From Hymenobacter busanensis (lineage in GTDB: Bacteria; Bacteroidota; Bacteroidia; Cytophagales; Hymenobacteraceae), in contig NZ_VTWU01000001.1 of the NCBI RefSeq assembly GCF_008727865.1, positions 62,001 through 126,000 on the forward strand: 64,000 nt of DNA. Reading direction: 5' to 3'. How positions within the stretch are numbered: the stretch's first letter is position 1; every line of letters starts with the position of its first letter. A program made the translations under genes and the position numbers. Below are positions 8,958 to 17,782 of the stretch, piece by piece. The notes under the pieces are model-generated. The model was not told where the DNA came from, did no database searches, and was given only the letters and a program-made list of their open reading frames with translations.

Positions 8958-10414
8958 ACCCGGTAGCGCAGTTTCCCTACGTGTACTTCCTCGGCATCGG
9001 CGGCATCGGCATGTCGGCGCTGGCCCGCTGGTTCCGGGCCAACGGCCACCAAGTGTGGGGCTACGACAAAACCCGCACCCCGCTCACCGAGAAGCTGGAA
9101 GCCGAAGGCATTCGGGTGCACTACGACGACGCGCCCGAGCAGATTGCCGCCGAGGTGCGCGCCAACAAAGGCCAGACCTTGGTCGTGCTCACGCCTGCCA
9201 TTCCGAAAGACCACAAAGAATGGGCCTGGCTGAAGGAGCAGGGCTACGACATTCGTAAGCGCAGCCAGGTGCTGGGCTTGCTCACGGCCGGCCGCCGCAC
9301 GGTGGCCGTAGCCGGTACCCACGGCAAAACCACCACCAGCAGCATGGTGGCGCACCTGCTGCACCACGCGGGCGTGCCCGCCGGCGCGTTCCTGGGCGGC
9401 ATTTCAGTAAATCTATGCTCGAACATGCTCCTGCCTCCGACGCAGGAAGAGCTGGCAACTGGCAACTCGCACCTGACAACGGATCAAGTGCCCATCGTGG
9501 TCGAAGCCGACGAGTACGACCGCAGCTTCCTCACGCTGCACCCCGACGTGGCCATCGTCACCAGCACCGACGCCGACCACCTCGACATCTACGGCGAGCA
9601 GTCGGCGCTGGTGGAGTCGTTCCGGCAGTTCGTGAGCCAGATCCGGCCCGGCGGCACGCTGCTGCTCAACCACACCGCCGACCCCAGCGTGGCCGACGCG
9701 GTGCAGCCCGGCGTGCGCGTCATTCACTACGGCCTCACACCCGAGCAGGGCGCCGAGCTGCACGCTTCGGCGCTGAAACCCGCCGGCCATCAGTTTCACT
9801 TCACGCTGCACGGTCCGCAAGGCACGGTGCCGGGTTTGCAGCTGGCCGTACCGGGCTTCCACAACGTGGAAAACATGCTGGCCGCCGCCTGCGCCGCCCA
9901 GCTCGTGGGTTTGCCCACCAATAAGCTGGCTGAGGCCGTGGCCGCCTACCGAGGGGTGAAGCGCCGCTTCGAGTTTGTGGAGACCAAGGGGCACGACCAC
10001 GCCTACCTCGACGACTACGCCCACCACCCGCGCGAAATTGAGGCGTTTCTACGCTCGGTGCGGGCCTTGTACCCCGGCAAGCGGCTGCGCGTCGTTTTTC
10101 AGCCGCACCTCTACACCCGCACCCGCGACTTCGTGGCCGGTTTTGCCCAGAGCCTGAGCCTGGCCGACGAAGTTTTTTTACTCGACATCTACCCGGCCCG
10201 CGAATTGCCCATCGACGGCGTTTCGTCGGAACTCATTCTGCATCAGCTCACGGCCCCGCGCACGGCGTTGCTCAGCAAAACCGAGGTGCTGGAAGCGGCC
10301 GCGGCCGACGACAACTTCGACGTGCTGGCCACCGTAGGGGCCGGTGACATCGACCAGCTCGTGCCGGAATTGAAAAAAATCTTGCACCGGAAGTGGTATG
10401 GCGCTGAAGCGTAA
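8954..10414 (+). CDS. murC: UDP-N-acetylmuramate--L-alanine ligase MurC
   Basis: MurC attaches L-Ala to UDP-MurNAc, the first cytoplasmic peptide step. The 486-residue product begins with YFLGIGGIGMSALA, carries the ATP loop GTHGKTTTS, then VVEADEYDRSF, and has the C-terminal DDYAHHPREI motif. ATG 8954 is chosen because it overlaps murG by ATGA and gives the standard N-terminus. The reading frame is open further upstream but only inside murG. Residues about 163-177 form a polar insertion whose DNA (near 9449-9482) resembles a tandem intergenic repeat. The 3' end overlaps ftsQ by 17 bases. Confidence 0.95.
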   Translation: MNPVAQFPYVYFLGIGGIGMSALARWFRANGHQVWGYDKTRTPLTEKLEAEGIRVHYDDAPEQIAAEVRANKGQTLVVLTPAIPKDHKEWAWLKEQGYDIRKRSQVLGLLTAGRRTVAVAGTHGKTTTSSMVAHLLHHAGVPAGAFLGGISVNLCSNMLLPPTQEELATGNSHLTTDQVPIVVEADEYDRSFLTLHPDVAIVTSTDADHLDIYGEQSALVESFRQFVSQIRPGGTLLLNHTADPSVADAVQPGVRVIHYGLTPEQGAELHASALKPAGHQFHFTLHGPQGTVPGLQLAVPGFHNVENMLAAACAAQLVGLPTNKLAEAVAAYRGVKRRFEFVETKGHDHAYLDDYAHHPREIEAFLRSVRALYPGKRLRVVFQPHLYTRTRDFVAGFAQSLSLADEVFLLDIYPARELPIDGVSSELILHQLTAPRTALLSKTEVLEAAAADDNFDVLATVGAGDIDQLVPELKKILHRKWYGAEA

Positions 10415-11162
10415 AGCAAAAAATGTACTTTTCATTGTCGGAAGCCTTTTGCTGCTATCCGGCTTGTCGGTGTTTGCCGCCGTGCGGCAGGCGCAGCGCC
10501 CGGTGGGCCGCGTCATCGTCACCATCGACAACGAATTCAACAACTTTTTCATCAGCGAACAGCAAGTGACCAGCCTGCTCACGCGCAACGGCAACCAGCG
10601 TCTTGAAGGCGCCCACCCGCAGGACCTCGACCTGCGGACGCTGGAGCAGCGGCTCAAAACCCACCCGTTTGTGCGCGACGCCCAGGTGTACCGCGACTTG
10701 GCCGGCAATCTGCACGCCGACGTGCGCCAGAACCGCCCCATTGCCCGCCTCACCCACGCCGATGCCCGCCAAGACGAGTACCTCGACGCCGATGGGCAAG
10801 CCCTGCCGCTCTCGGCCCTGTACTCGGCCCGCGTGGTGCCGATGGCAAAATTAAACGGACAGCCCTTGGCCGCTTCGTTTTTTCAGGACTCCACCGGCCG
10901 CCGGTATTTGGAATTTCTGCGCTATATCGACGAGCACCCTTTTTGGCGGGCGCAGGTAGCCGAAGTATTTATTTCGGCTAACGGAAAATTAATTTTCACG
11001 CAGCAAGTCGGCGACCAACGAGTTGAATTTGGATTTCCTGAGAATATTTCGGAGAAATTTGCGAAACTCATGGTATTTTACCGCCAAATTCCGCCAGCAT
11101 TGGGATGGGACACGTACCATCGCGTTAATGTGGAATTTCAGAACCAGATAATTTGCGAATAA
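10398..11162 (+). CDS. ftsQ: Cell division protein FtsQ/DivIB
   Basis: FtsQ is a bitopic division protein that links early and late divisome components in the periplasm. The 254-residue product has a short basic cytoplasmic start (MALKRKAKN), one membrane helix at about residues 10-30, and a periplasmic POTRA-like domain and beta region. Sequence conservation in this family is low, so the call rests on size, topology, the LRTLEQRLKTHPFVRDAQVYRD stretch typical of the POTRA end, and position between murC and ftsA. The last third is clearly AT-richer than its neighbours. The start overlaps murC. Confidence 0.88.
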   Translation: MALKRKAKNVLFIVGSLLLLSGLSVFAAVRQAQRPVGRVIVTIDNEFNNFFISEQQVTSLLTRNGNQRLEGAHPQDLDLRTLEQRLKTHPFVRDAQVYRDLAGNLHADVRQNRPIARLTHADARQDEYLDADGQALPLSALYSARVVPMAKLNGQPLAASFFQDSTGRRYLEFLRYIDEHPFWRAQVAEVFISANGKLIFTQQVGDQRVEFGFPENISEKFAKLMVFYRQIPPALGWDTYHRVNVEFQNQIICE

Positions 11163-11256
11163 CGGTGCCGTTTAAATCAATTGATTTTCCGGCCTTTTTG
11201 CCTGCAACCCCCACCACTACGCACACACCGCATTACCCCGCCAGCCTCAACCTACC

Positions 11257-12618
11257 ATGCAGCAAGATAAGATTGTAGTCGGCCTCGACATTGGTACCAC
11301 CAAAATTTGCGCCTTGGTGGGCCGCAAAAATGAGTTTGGCAAACTCGAAATACTGGGCATGGGCAAAGCCGTGTCCGAAGGCGTAGTGCGCGGTATTGTG
11401 TCGAATATCGACAAGACCGTGGATGCCATTAAACGCGCCATCCGCCAGGCCGAAGAACAGTCCGGGATTAATATCGGCATTGTCAATGTGGGCATTGCCG
11501 GACAGCATATTAAGTCGTTGCAACACAACGGCTCGATTACCCGCGCCTCGGCCGACAGCGAAATCACGCAGGACGACGTGAGCCGCCTCACCAACGATAT
11601 GTACCGGCTGGTGACCCCGCCCGGCTCCGAAATCATCCACGTAATGCCCCAAGACTATAAGGTGGATTACGAGGAAGGCATTATGGATCCGGTGGGCATG
11701 TCGGGCGTGCGCTTGGAGGGCAATTTCCACATCATCACCGCCCAAAGTACGGCCATCAACAACATTCACAAGTGCGTGACCAAGGCCGGGCTGGAAATCG
11801 ACAACCTGATTCTGGAGCCGCTGGCCTCGAGCATGTCGGTGCTGAGCGACGAGGAAAAGGAAGCCGGCGTGGCCCTGATTGACATCGGCGGCGGCACCAC
11901 CGACCTGGCCATTTTCAAGGACGGCATTATTCGTCACGCGGCGGTGCTGCCCTTCGGCGGCAACATCATTACCTCCGACATCAAGCAGGGCTGCCTGGTG
12001 ATGCAGAACCAGGCCGAGCAACTCAAGACCAAGTTCGGCAAGGCCATTGCCGAGGAAGCTTCCGAATACGAAATCGTGAGCATCCCGGGCCTGCGCGACC
12101 GTGCGCCCAAGGAAATCAGCCTGAAAAACCTGGCCTACATCATCGAGGCCCGCATGGAGGAAATCCTGGAGCTGGTATACGCCGAGATTCAGCGCACGGG
12201 CCACGACAAGAGCCTGGCCGCCGGCATCGTGCTGACGGGCGGCGGGGCGCAGCTTCAGAACCTGGTGCAGCTCACCGAGTACATCATGGGCATGGACACG
12301 CGCATCGGCTACCCCAACGAACACTTGGGCAAGTCGCGCATCGAGGCTGTAAAGTCGCCAATGTACGCCACCACGGTGGGCCTGGTGCTGGCCGGTTACC
12401 GCTCGCTCGATGAGCGCGGCATGCGCCAGCACTACGACGAACAACCGGCCGTGCGCGCCAACGAAGCCTCGGCTCGGCCGCAAACCACCGCCGGCCCGGC
12501 CGCTCAACAGCAGCCGGCGCAACCCAAGAAGCCCTCGGCAGCCGGCAATTTCTTCCGCGACATCCTGACGCGCACAAAAGGCCTGCTCATTGACGATTTC
12601 GACGACAAACAGTACTAG
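11257..12618 (+). CDS. ftsA: Cell division protein FtsA
   Basis: FtsA is an actin-fold ATPase that tethers FtsZ filaments to the membrane. The 453-residue product opens with the phosphate-1 motif VGLDIGTTKICALVG and later has ALIDIGGGTTDLAIF and the adenosine-binding VLTGGGAQL. The 1C domain lies between. The C-terminus has a Gln/Ala/Pro-rich linker, then a short region starting NFFRDILTRTKGLLIDDF that could be the membrane-targeting amphipathic helix. A 94-base gap separates it from ftsQ, with no clear promoter. A family B repeat follows before ftsZ. Confidence 0.95.
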   Translation: MQQDKIVVGLDIGTTKICALVGRKNEFGKLEILGMGKAVSEGVVRGIVSNIDKTVDAIKRAIRQAEEQSGINIGIVNVGIAGQHIKSLQHNGSITRASADSEITQDDVSRLTNDMYRLVTPPGSEIIHVMPQDYKVDYEEGIMDPVGMSGVRLEGNFHIITAQSTAINNIHKCVTKAGLEIDNLILEPLASSMSVLSDEEKEAGVALIDIGGGTTDLAIFKDGIIRHAAVLPFGGNIITSDIKQGCLVMQNQAEQLKTKFGKAIAEEASEYEIVSIPGLRDRAPKEISLKNLAYIIEARMEEILELVYAEIQRTGHDKSLAAGIVLTGGGAQLQNLVQLTEYIMGMDTRIGYPNEHLGKSRIEAVKSPMYATTVGLVLAGYRSLDERGMRQHYDEQPAVRANEASARPQTTAGPAAQQQPAQPKKPSAAGNFFRDILTRTKGLLIDDFDDKQY

Positions 12619-12621
12619 GCA

Positions 12622-12733
12622 AGCTGTTAGCTTTTAGCTATACGCCTTTTGTTTCGGAACTTAGCGAAACGAACGGCCGGTAGCTAGAAGCCAGCAAAAC
12701 AAGCTAACCGCTAACAGCCAACAGCTAACAGCT
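12622..12733. repeat. Dispersed inverted repeat, family B copy 1
   Basis: The ftsA-ftsZ gap is almost filled by a pattern of AGCTGTTAGC and AGCTT-like words on the left (from 12622) and GCTAACAGCT words on the right (to 12733). The outer 10 bases pair perfectly. The same vocabulary is seen at 21674-21761 between sdhA and sdhB. It ends 7 bases before the ftsZ ATG and should fold in the mRNA. Confidence 0.7.
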
Positions 12734-12740
12734 CGACCCC

Positions 12741-14294
12741 ATGGATTTCAAATTCGATATTACGCCCCAAGGCAAGTCCATCATCAAGGTGATTGGCGTG
12801 GGCGGCGGCGGCTCCAACGCCGTGAACCACATGTTCGCCCAAGGCATCAAGGACGTGGAGTTCATCATCTGCAACACCGACAAGCAGGCGCTGCAAAGCA
12901 GTACCGTGCCCAACCGGCTGCAGATCGGCGTGGACCTCACCGAAGGCCTCGGTGCGGGCGCTAACCCCGAACGGGGCAAGCAGGCCGCCATTGAGAGCCG
13001 CGAGCAGATTCGTGAGCTGCTCAGCAACGGCACCAAAATGGTGTTCATCACCGCCGGCATGGGCGGGGGCACGGGCACCGGGGCCGCGCCGGTTATTGCC
13101 AAAGTGGCCAAGGAGCTGGGCATCCTGACGGTAGGCATAGTGACGGCGCCGTTCATGTTTGAGGGCCGCCGCAAGCGTCAGCAGGCCGAGCAGGGCATTC
13201 GGGACCTGAGCGAGAACTGCGACACCGTGCTGGTTATCCTCAACGACAAGCTGCGCGAGATGTACGGCAACCTGCCCATCCGCTCGGCTTTCGCCAAGGC
13301 CGACAACGTGCTGAGCACCGCCGCCAAGTCCATTGCCGAAATCATTACCGTGACGGCTGACGTGAACGTGGACTTTGAAGACGTGAAAACCGTCATGAAG
13401 GACTCGGGCGCCGCCGTGATGGGCTCGGCCATTACCGAAGGCGAAAGCCGCGCCCGCCGCGCCGCCGAAGAGTCGTTGGCCTCGCCGCTGCTCAACAACA
13501 CCGACATTCACGGCGCGCAGAAAATCCTGCTCTCCATCATGTCGGGCGACCAGGCCGAGCTGGAAATGGACGAACTCACGGAAATCACGGAGTACATCCA
13601 GGACAAAGCCGGTCAGGATGCCGAGGTGATTTTCGGCCACGGCATCGACCCCACGCTGGGCCAGAGCATTCGTGTGACGGTTATTGCCACCGGCTTCGCC
13701 CACGAAGGTCACAGCATCACCCAGCCCTTCATGCTGAAGGACTCGGAACCCGAAGCTGCGCCCGCAGTAACGGCCGACCCGCAAATCAACCTGTTCGACA
13801 AGGACCGCCAGGATGCCGCTCGCCCGGTGGTAGCCGGGCCGGTTGTAAGCACGCCCGTTGCTTCGGTAGAATACCCGCCCGTGGTAGCTGGCCCGGTGGT
13901 AACGCCCACGGCCGAAGCGCCTAAAGTGACTTACGAACTGGACCAGTCGGCTTCGCCCTACGTGCCACCGGTGGTATTCCCGGCTTCGGCCGCACCCGAG
14001 CCGCTGGTGGTGCAGCAAGCGCCCACGGCTCCGGCCGCGCCAGCAGCTCCGGCCCAGTCGCGCCAAGCGCTGGACGCCCGCGCCGAAGAGCGTCGCCGCC
14101 GCCTGATGGAGCTGAGCAACGGCCTCTCCAACGACGCAGTGAAGGAACAGCTGGAAGTGCCGGCTTACCTGCGCCGCCAAGTGAAGCTGGAGAACGTACA
14201 GCCGTCGTCGGAGCGCAACATCTCGCGCTTCAACTTGTCGGATGACAACGAACTGCTCGGCGACAACCGCTTCCTGCACGACAACGTGGACTAG
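12741..14294 (+). CDS. ftsZ: Cell division GTPase FtsZ
   Basis: FtsZ is the tubulin homologue that forms the Z ring. The 517-residue product has the GTPase domain at about residues 1-310, with GVGGGGSNAVNHM at the start, the tubulin signature GGGTGTG at 108-114, and an NxxFAxxD-type T7 region (RSAFAKADNVLS). The C-terminal 180 residues are a long Val/Pro/Ala-rich disordered linker followed by a basic segment (AEERRRRLMELSN) and an acidic tail. The linker is far longer than in E. coli (383 residues total), as in other Bacteroidota. A strong hairpin follows the stop. Confidence 0.97.
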   Translation: MDFKFDITPQGKSIIKVIGVGGGGSNAVNHMFAQGIKDVEFIICNTDKQALQSSTVPNRLQIGVDLTEGLGAGANPERGKQAAIESREQIRELLSNGTKMVFITAGMGGGTGTGAAPVIAKVAKELGILTVGIVTAPFMFEGRRKRQQAEQGIRDLSENCDTVLVILNDKLREMYGNLPIRSAFAKADNVLSTAAKSIAEIITVTADVNVDFEDVKTVMKDSGAAVMGSAITEGESRARRAAEESLASPLLNNTDIHGAQKILLSIMSGDQAELEMDELTEITEYIQDKAGQDAEVIFGHGIDPTLGQSIRVTVIATGFAHEGHSITQPFMLKDSEPEAAPAVTADPQINLFDKDRQDAARPVVAGPVVSTPVASVEYPPVVAGPVVTPTAEAPKVTYELDQSASPYVPPVVFPASAAPEPLVVQQAPTAPAAPAAPAQSRQALDARAEERRRRLMELSNGLSNDAVKEQLEVPAYLRRQVKLENVQPSSERNISRFNLSDDNELLGDNRFLHDNVD

Positions 14295-14315
14295 ATAAAC
14301 CACTTATCAAACCTT

Positions 14316-14359
14316 CAACGGCGCCCTGGATTTCATTCTGGGGCGCCGTTGGTTTTTCT
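14316..14359 (+). terminator. Rho-independent terminator after ftsZ
   Basis: A perfect 11-base stem (CAACGGCGCCC, 14316-14326, with its inverse at 14341-14351), 14-base loop, followed by a T-rich run. It closes the dcw cluster. Confidence 0.85.
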
Positions 14360-15489
14360 TATAAGTTGTCGATGGTAGGTTTAGGCCCCAACACTCGGTC
14401 AAGGGGCCGCTCAATAAGGTAATAAACGCCTACAGCCAGCAACTGCAGCAACACAAACTGCACCGGCAACAGACTGTGGTTGAGCAGGGAAGATACAGCG
14501 CGCTGTGCCACGCCCATGTGCAGCAGAAAGAAGGCGTAGGAGCTAAGCCCCAGTACCTGTAGCGGGCGTGAGGCAAGCAACGTGCGCAACCACGAGTGTT
14601 CCGTGAGCAGCCCGGCCAACAGAGCGGCTACTGCGAAGGGCAGTATCAGATTGTGGAGGGCCGCTCCCAGTGGGTGTTCGTGGCCAACCGGGTTGGAGAG
14701 GGCCGCCAGTGCAACCAATAACACCCCAAAACCTACGACGCCTCCGCAAGTCAGCCAGGGGAAGCGCCGCCGAGGAGCTACCGAAACATGGGAAGCCAGC
14801 CGCTGCCGGTACCACCGGGCCACCTGCCAGCCGACGACGAAATCGAGGATGCGGCCAAACGGCGTGGCGTGCCACATCAGGCCGTAGCTCTGCATGAAAC
14901 CGTGCCAAGCATGGCCGGCGCTTAACCATGCCAGCAGAACCCCCACTGCCCACAGCAGCGGTACCAGCCACCAAGCTGAAAACCGCTTGACCGCCAGCAG
15001 CGGCACCAGTAAATAGAACCCCGCTTCTGTTGTCAGCGACCAGCCTTGCGACACGCCGCTGAGCAGATATTCTTCGAAAAAGCCGCGCAGCAGCGTGAGG
15101 TTCAGCAGCAAGGCCAGCCAATCGAGCTGATGAGAACTGAAGGCTGCTACGCCGAAAGTGAGTAGGGTTACGAGCCAGTACAGCGGCAGGATACGGACGG
15201 CTCGGCTACGTAAATAGCGGCCTATGGTGCCGGGGGCCGAGAAACCGGACTGGTAGCGCAACCCCAGCAACAGCCCGCTCAGCACAAAAAACACCGTGAC
15301 GCCGGTGTACCATTCGCGCACGAAGGCATGGAGCCAGTGTGTGGCCCCGGCTGGCGCGAACGGGTTGAAATGAAAACCGAAAATCAGCCAAGCCGCCACG
15401 GCCCTCAGTCCGGTGAGGGCCGGCTGGTAACTTGTGGCTACTGGTGGTCGAGCGTCGGTAGGGGTGAGAGGCGATGCGGCGGAATGCAC
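14359..15489 (-). CDS. Acyltransferase family 3 (OafA-like) membrane protein
   Basis: This is probably an integral membrane O-acyltransferase that modifies a cell-surface polysaccharide or lipid; the acceptor cannot be told from sequence. The 376-residue product has about ten hydrophobic helices. It carries the family's early motif PALTGLRAVAAWLIFGFHF with its His, and the next-helix pattern WYTGVTVFFVLSGLLLGLRY. I chose GTG 15489, 22 bases after the preceding stop. The longer frame begins at TTG 15579 inside the upstream cytochrome gene and would add 30 uncharacteristic residues. It follows the cytochrome operon on the same strand, though a functional link is not evident. Confidence 0.85.
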   Translation of the reverse strand: MHSAASPLTPTDARPPVATSYQPALTGLRAVAAWLIFGFHFNPFAPAGATHWLHAFVREWYTGVTVFFVLSGLLLGLRYQSGFSAPGTIGRYLRSRAVRILPLYWLVTLLTFGVAAFSSHQLDWLALLLNLTLLRGFFEEYLLSGVSQGWSLTTEAGFYLLVPLLAVKRFSAWWLVPLLWAVGVLLAWLSAGHAWHGFMQSYGLMWHATPFGRILDFVVGWQVARWYRQRLASHVSVAPRRRFPWLTCGGVVGFGVLLVALAALSNPVGHEHPLGAALHNLILPFAVAALLAGLLTEHSWLRTLLASRPLQVLGLSSYAFFLLHMGVAQRAVSSLLNHSLLPVQFVLLQLLAVGVYYLIERPLDRVLGPKPTIDNL

Positions 15490-15511
15490 GCGCCGAAGAT
15501 ACTGCGTCGGC

Positions 15512-16648
15512 TTAGTTTGGGGCAGCGAACCGCGGGTCCTTGATGAACGTGGAATCGGTGAGGGTGTGCAGGAAAGCAACCAGCTGCCGCTTCTCGTCGG
15601 CCGTCAGATCCATGCGGCCGGTGCGGGAATTGTTGGAACTGAAGGCGAGCGACACATGCAGATTAGGGCTTTGCAACTGCACATGGTCGCTGTAGTGGTC
15701 GAGCACCTGCATCAAGGTCTGGAAACGGCCGTCGTGCATGTAGGGCGCCGTAAGGGCCACGTTGCGCAGCGTGGGAGCCTTGAAGGCGCCCATATCGACG
15801 GCTGCACCCGTGATGCCGCCGCGGCCAGGGTCGGCAAAGGTCATGTCGAGGCCGTTGTTGAAGAACTGGCCGGCGGGCGAAGTGAACGTGACAGGCGTAT
15901 GACAGTGAAAGCACTCGGCCCCGCGGATGCCGGGCACGGCGTGGCTGTTGAACAAGGTCAGCCCCTGAAATTCATCGGTGCCCGGCAGAATGGCGGTTTT
16001 GTCGCCGGCCGCGTACCGGTCGTAGCGCGAATTGCCCGAAATGAGAGTACGCTCGAACTGCGCCAGCGCCTTGAGGACGTTGTCTTCGGTGATTTTCGAC
16101 GAGCCGAAAGCCTTGCGAAACATCGGCGGATACTTGGCAATACCCTGCAGCTTGCGTACGCTCTCGATCAAGGGCTGGTGCATTTCCACCGGGTTTTCGA
16201 GTGGAATGCGGGCTTGCTGCTCCAAGCTGGTGCCGGCGCCGTCCCAAGTCAGGTTGGTCTCCCACACCACGTTGGCCAAGCTCATGGTGTTGCGCCGGTG
16301 CGGCGCGCCGCCATCGGCGCCAATGGCGTGGGCCAGCCCGTCGGTAAAGGCCTTGCTCTGCTGGTGGCAGGAGCCGCACGACTGGGTGCCGTTGCCGGAA
16401 AGCTGCTTTTCGTAGAACAGGTGCCGCCCCAGTTCCACGCCTTCCACCGTCAGCGGATTGTTGGGCGTGTTCGGAAAAGCCGGAAACAGTTTGTGGGGTG
16501 CCACCAGCGCATAGGGCGTAGGGGCAGGGGCTGGGCCTTCGGCGTCTCCTGGCACTACTACATCTTTATCGGGCTGGCAGGCGGCCGTCAGCAGCAGACC
16601 AACAGCAAGCGAGCAGACTCCAACGCGCACACGGCGAGAACGAAACAC
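15512..16648 (-). CDS. Diheme cytochrome c peroxidase / MauG-like lipoprotein (second copy)
   Basis: This is a periplasmic, lipid-anchored diheme protein of the bacterial CcpA/MauG superfamily. The start at GTG 16648 gives a basic n-region, a hydrophobic stretch and a lipobox ending LTAAC. Two haem-binding motifs are present: CGSCH and CFHCH. The conserved ends APTLRNVALTAPYMHDGRF and FLHTLTD are also present. The product of 378 residues is close to the family length. It is a paralogue of the gene at 17783-18838, with a predicted barrel gene between them. It may act in the same copper-linked oxidation as MbnH, or be a hydrogen peroxide reductase; sequence alone does not decide. A longer GTG start at 16708 is possible. 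Confidence 0.88.
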   Translation of the reverse strand: MFRSRRVRVGVCSLAVGLLLTAACQPDKDVVVPGDAEGPAPAPTPYALVAPHKLFPAFPNTPNNPLTVEGVELGRHLFYEKQLSGNGTQSCGSCHQQSKAFTDGLAHAIGADGGAPHRRNTMSLANVVWETNLTWDGAGTSLEQQARIPLENPVEMHQPLIESVRKLQGIAKYPPMFRKAFGSSKITEDNVLKALAQFERTLISGNSRYDRYAAGDKTAILPGTDEFQGLTLFNSHAVPGIRGAECFHCHTPVTFTSPAGQFFNNGLDMTFADPGRGGITGAAVDMGAFKAPTLRNVALTAPYMHDGRFQTLMQVLDHYSDHVQLQSPNLHVSLAFSSNNSRTGRMDLTADEKRQLVAFLHTLTDSTFIKDPRFAAPN

Positions 16649-16745
16649 GGGCGGCAGCAGGGTAAAGGTGGGTGGAATGGCCTCGAAGATAAGCAGTTCA
16701 GGAGCCACAACAAGGAGTTGCGGCCGGCGGTTCGGTGCAGCCGGC

Positions 16746-17738
16746 TTACTTCAGCAAATACTTCTGCTGCCGAAAGCTGTAGCCGAGGGCCAACACCAAA
16801 CGGCCGGCACTGGCGGGGTGGTCGGTGGCGGCGGTGTACACGGGCAGCTGCGCGCTGGCGTTCAGGCTCAGGTTTTTGTAATACACGTCGAGGCCCGGCC
16901 CGAGCAGGGCATTGTGCATGGCGTGTTCCCCGGTCAGCTCCCCTTCGAAGGTTTCGCCTTTGGTTTTCTCGTAGAACAGCTGCGCCGACGGGTACACCTG
17001 CCAGTCGCCCTTCAGTGGGAGGCGGTAAAACAAGTTGGCAAACGCCGCGCCGCTGGGCGCCAGGCCCTGCTGGTAGCGGTTGCGGTTGCTGCGGCGGTAA
17101 CTCGCGTTCAGGCTCAACCCCAGGTTGCGGTAGCTGCCGATGTAATTGGCGTACACAAACCCGTCGGTGGTGCCCGAGCCGGGCTGCGTCAGCTCGGCGT
17201 AGCGGCGGCCGCGGGCGTTGCGGCGGTTGTTGTCGCCGGTGGGCAGCTTGGCGCCGCCGCCCACAATCAGCCGGCTCTGAATGCCCGCGGTTTCGATCTG
17301 GCGAATGAGGTGGTAGCCAGCAAACACGGTCACGTCGCCCACGCCCGAGAGGGTGAGCTGCCGGCCGTTGCTTTGCACAGTGTTCATCACGTAAGGCACG
17401 AAGGCATTGACCTCCAAGCGCTGCGCCAGGAAGTATTTGCCCCGCAATTCCACTACCCGGTAGGCCTCAAAATCGGTGGGGTCGCCCTTGTGGGAGTGTT
17501 CGTAGTTGTCGTCGGCATTGCGCTGCTTGGGAAATAAGGGCCGAGTGTCGTCGGGAAAAAAGCGCGGCTGCTGGCCTAGGTTGCGGTAGCCGTCGAACAC
17601 GCGGTAGCGGTGCATCAGGGCCACGCTGCTTTGGTTGTCGTAGGGCGTAATGCCCATGAAACAGCCGCAAATGTCGCAGGCCCGCGCGGCCGGAGCGGCC
17701 AGCAGCAAGGCCGCGGTCAGGAAAAGAACGAAACGCAT
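16746..17738 (-). CDS. Predicted outer-membrane beta-barrel protein with CDICGC N-terminus
   Basis: The 330-residue product starts with a clear Sec signal peptide (MRFVLFLTAALLLAAPAARA) and the mature protein begins CDICGCFMGITPYDNQ. The rest alternates polar and aromatic residues in a pattern typical of a transmembrane barrel, including DVTVFAGYHLI and RLVLALGYSF at the end. The Cys-rich mature N-terminus could bind a metal. It lies between two diheme cytochrome genes and downstream of the MbnP-like gene, so a role as the outer-membrane partner of that system is likely. No exact function is known to me. ATG 17738 is preferred over 17780 because it gives the signal peptide. Confidence 0.75.
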   Translation of the reverse strand: MRFVLFLTAALLLAAPAARACDICGCFMGITPYDNQSSVALMHRYRVFDGYRNLGQQPRFFPDDTRPLFPKQRNADDNYEHSHKGDPTDFEAYRVVELRGKYFLAQRLEVNAFVPYVMNTVQSNGRQLTLSGVGDVTVFAGYHLIRQIETAGIQSRLIVGGGAKLPTGDNNRRNARGRRYAELTQPGSGTTDGFVYANYIGSYRNLGLSLNASYRRSNRNRYQQGLAPSGAAFANLFYRLPLKGDWQVYPSAQLFYEKTKGETFEGELTGEHAMHNALLGPGLDVYYKNLSLNASAQLPVYTAATDHPASAGRLVLALGYSFRQQKYLLK

Positions 17739-17782
17739 GGAATGCAAGTCGGAAACGCGGCCTAGGTAGGCGCAAGGCAAGT

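Noticed and set aside
12711-14303. Long - strand open frame over ftsZ (530 codons)
   Set aside because: It is the antisense shadow of ftsZ, rich in His/Arg as expected for GC-rich antisense frames.
15434-17308. Long + strand open frame over the cytochrome and barrel genes
   Set aside because: Antisense shadow; no domain and no signal.
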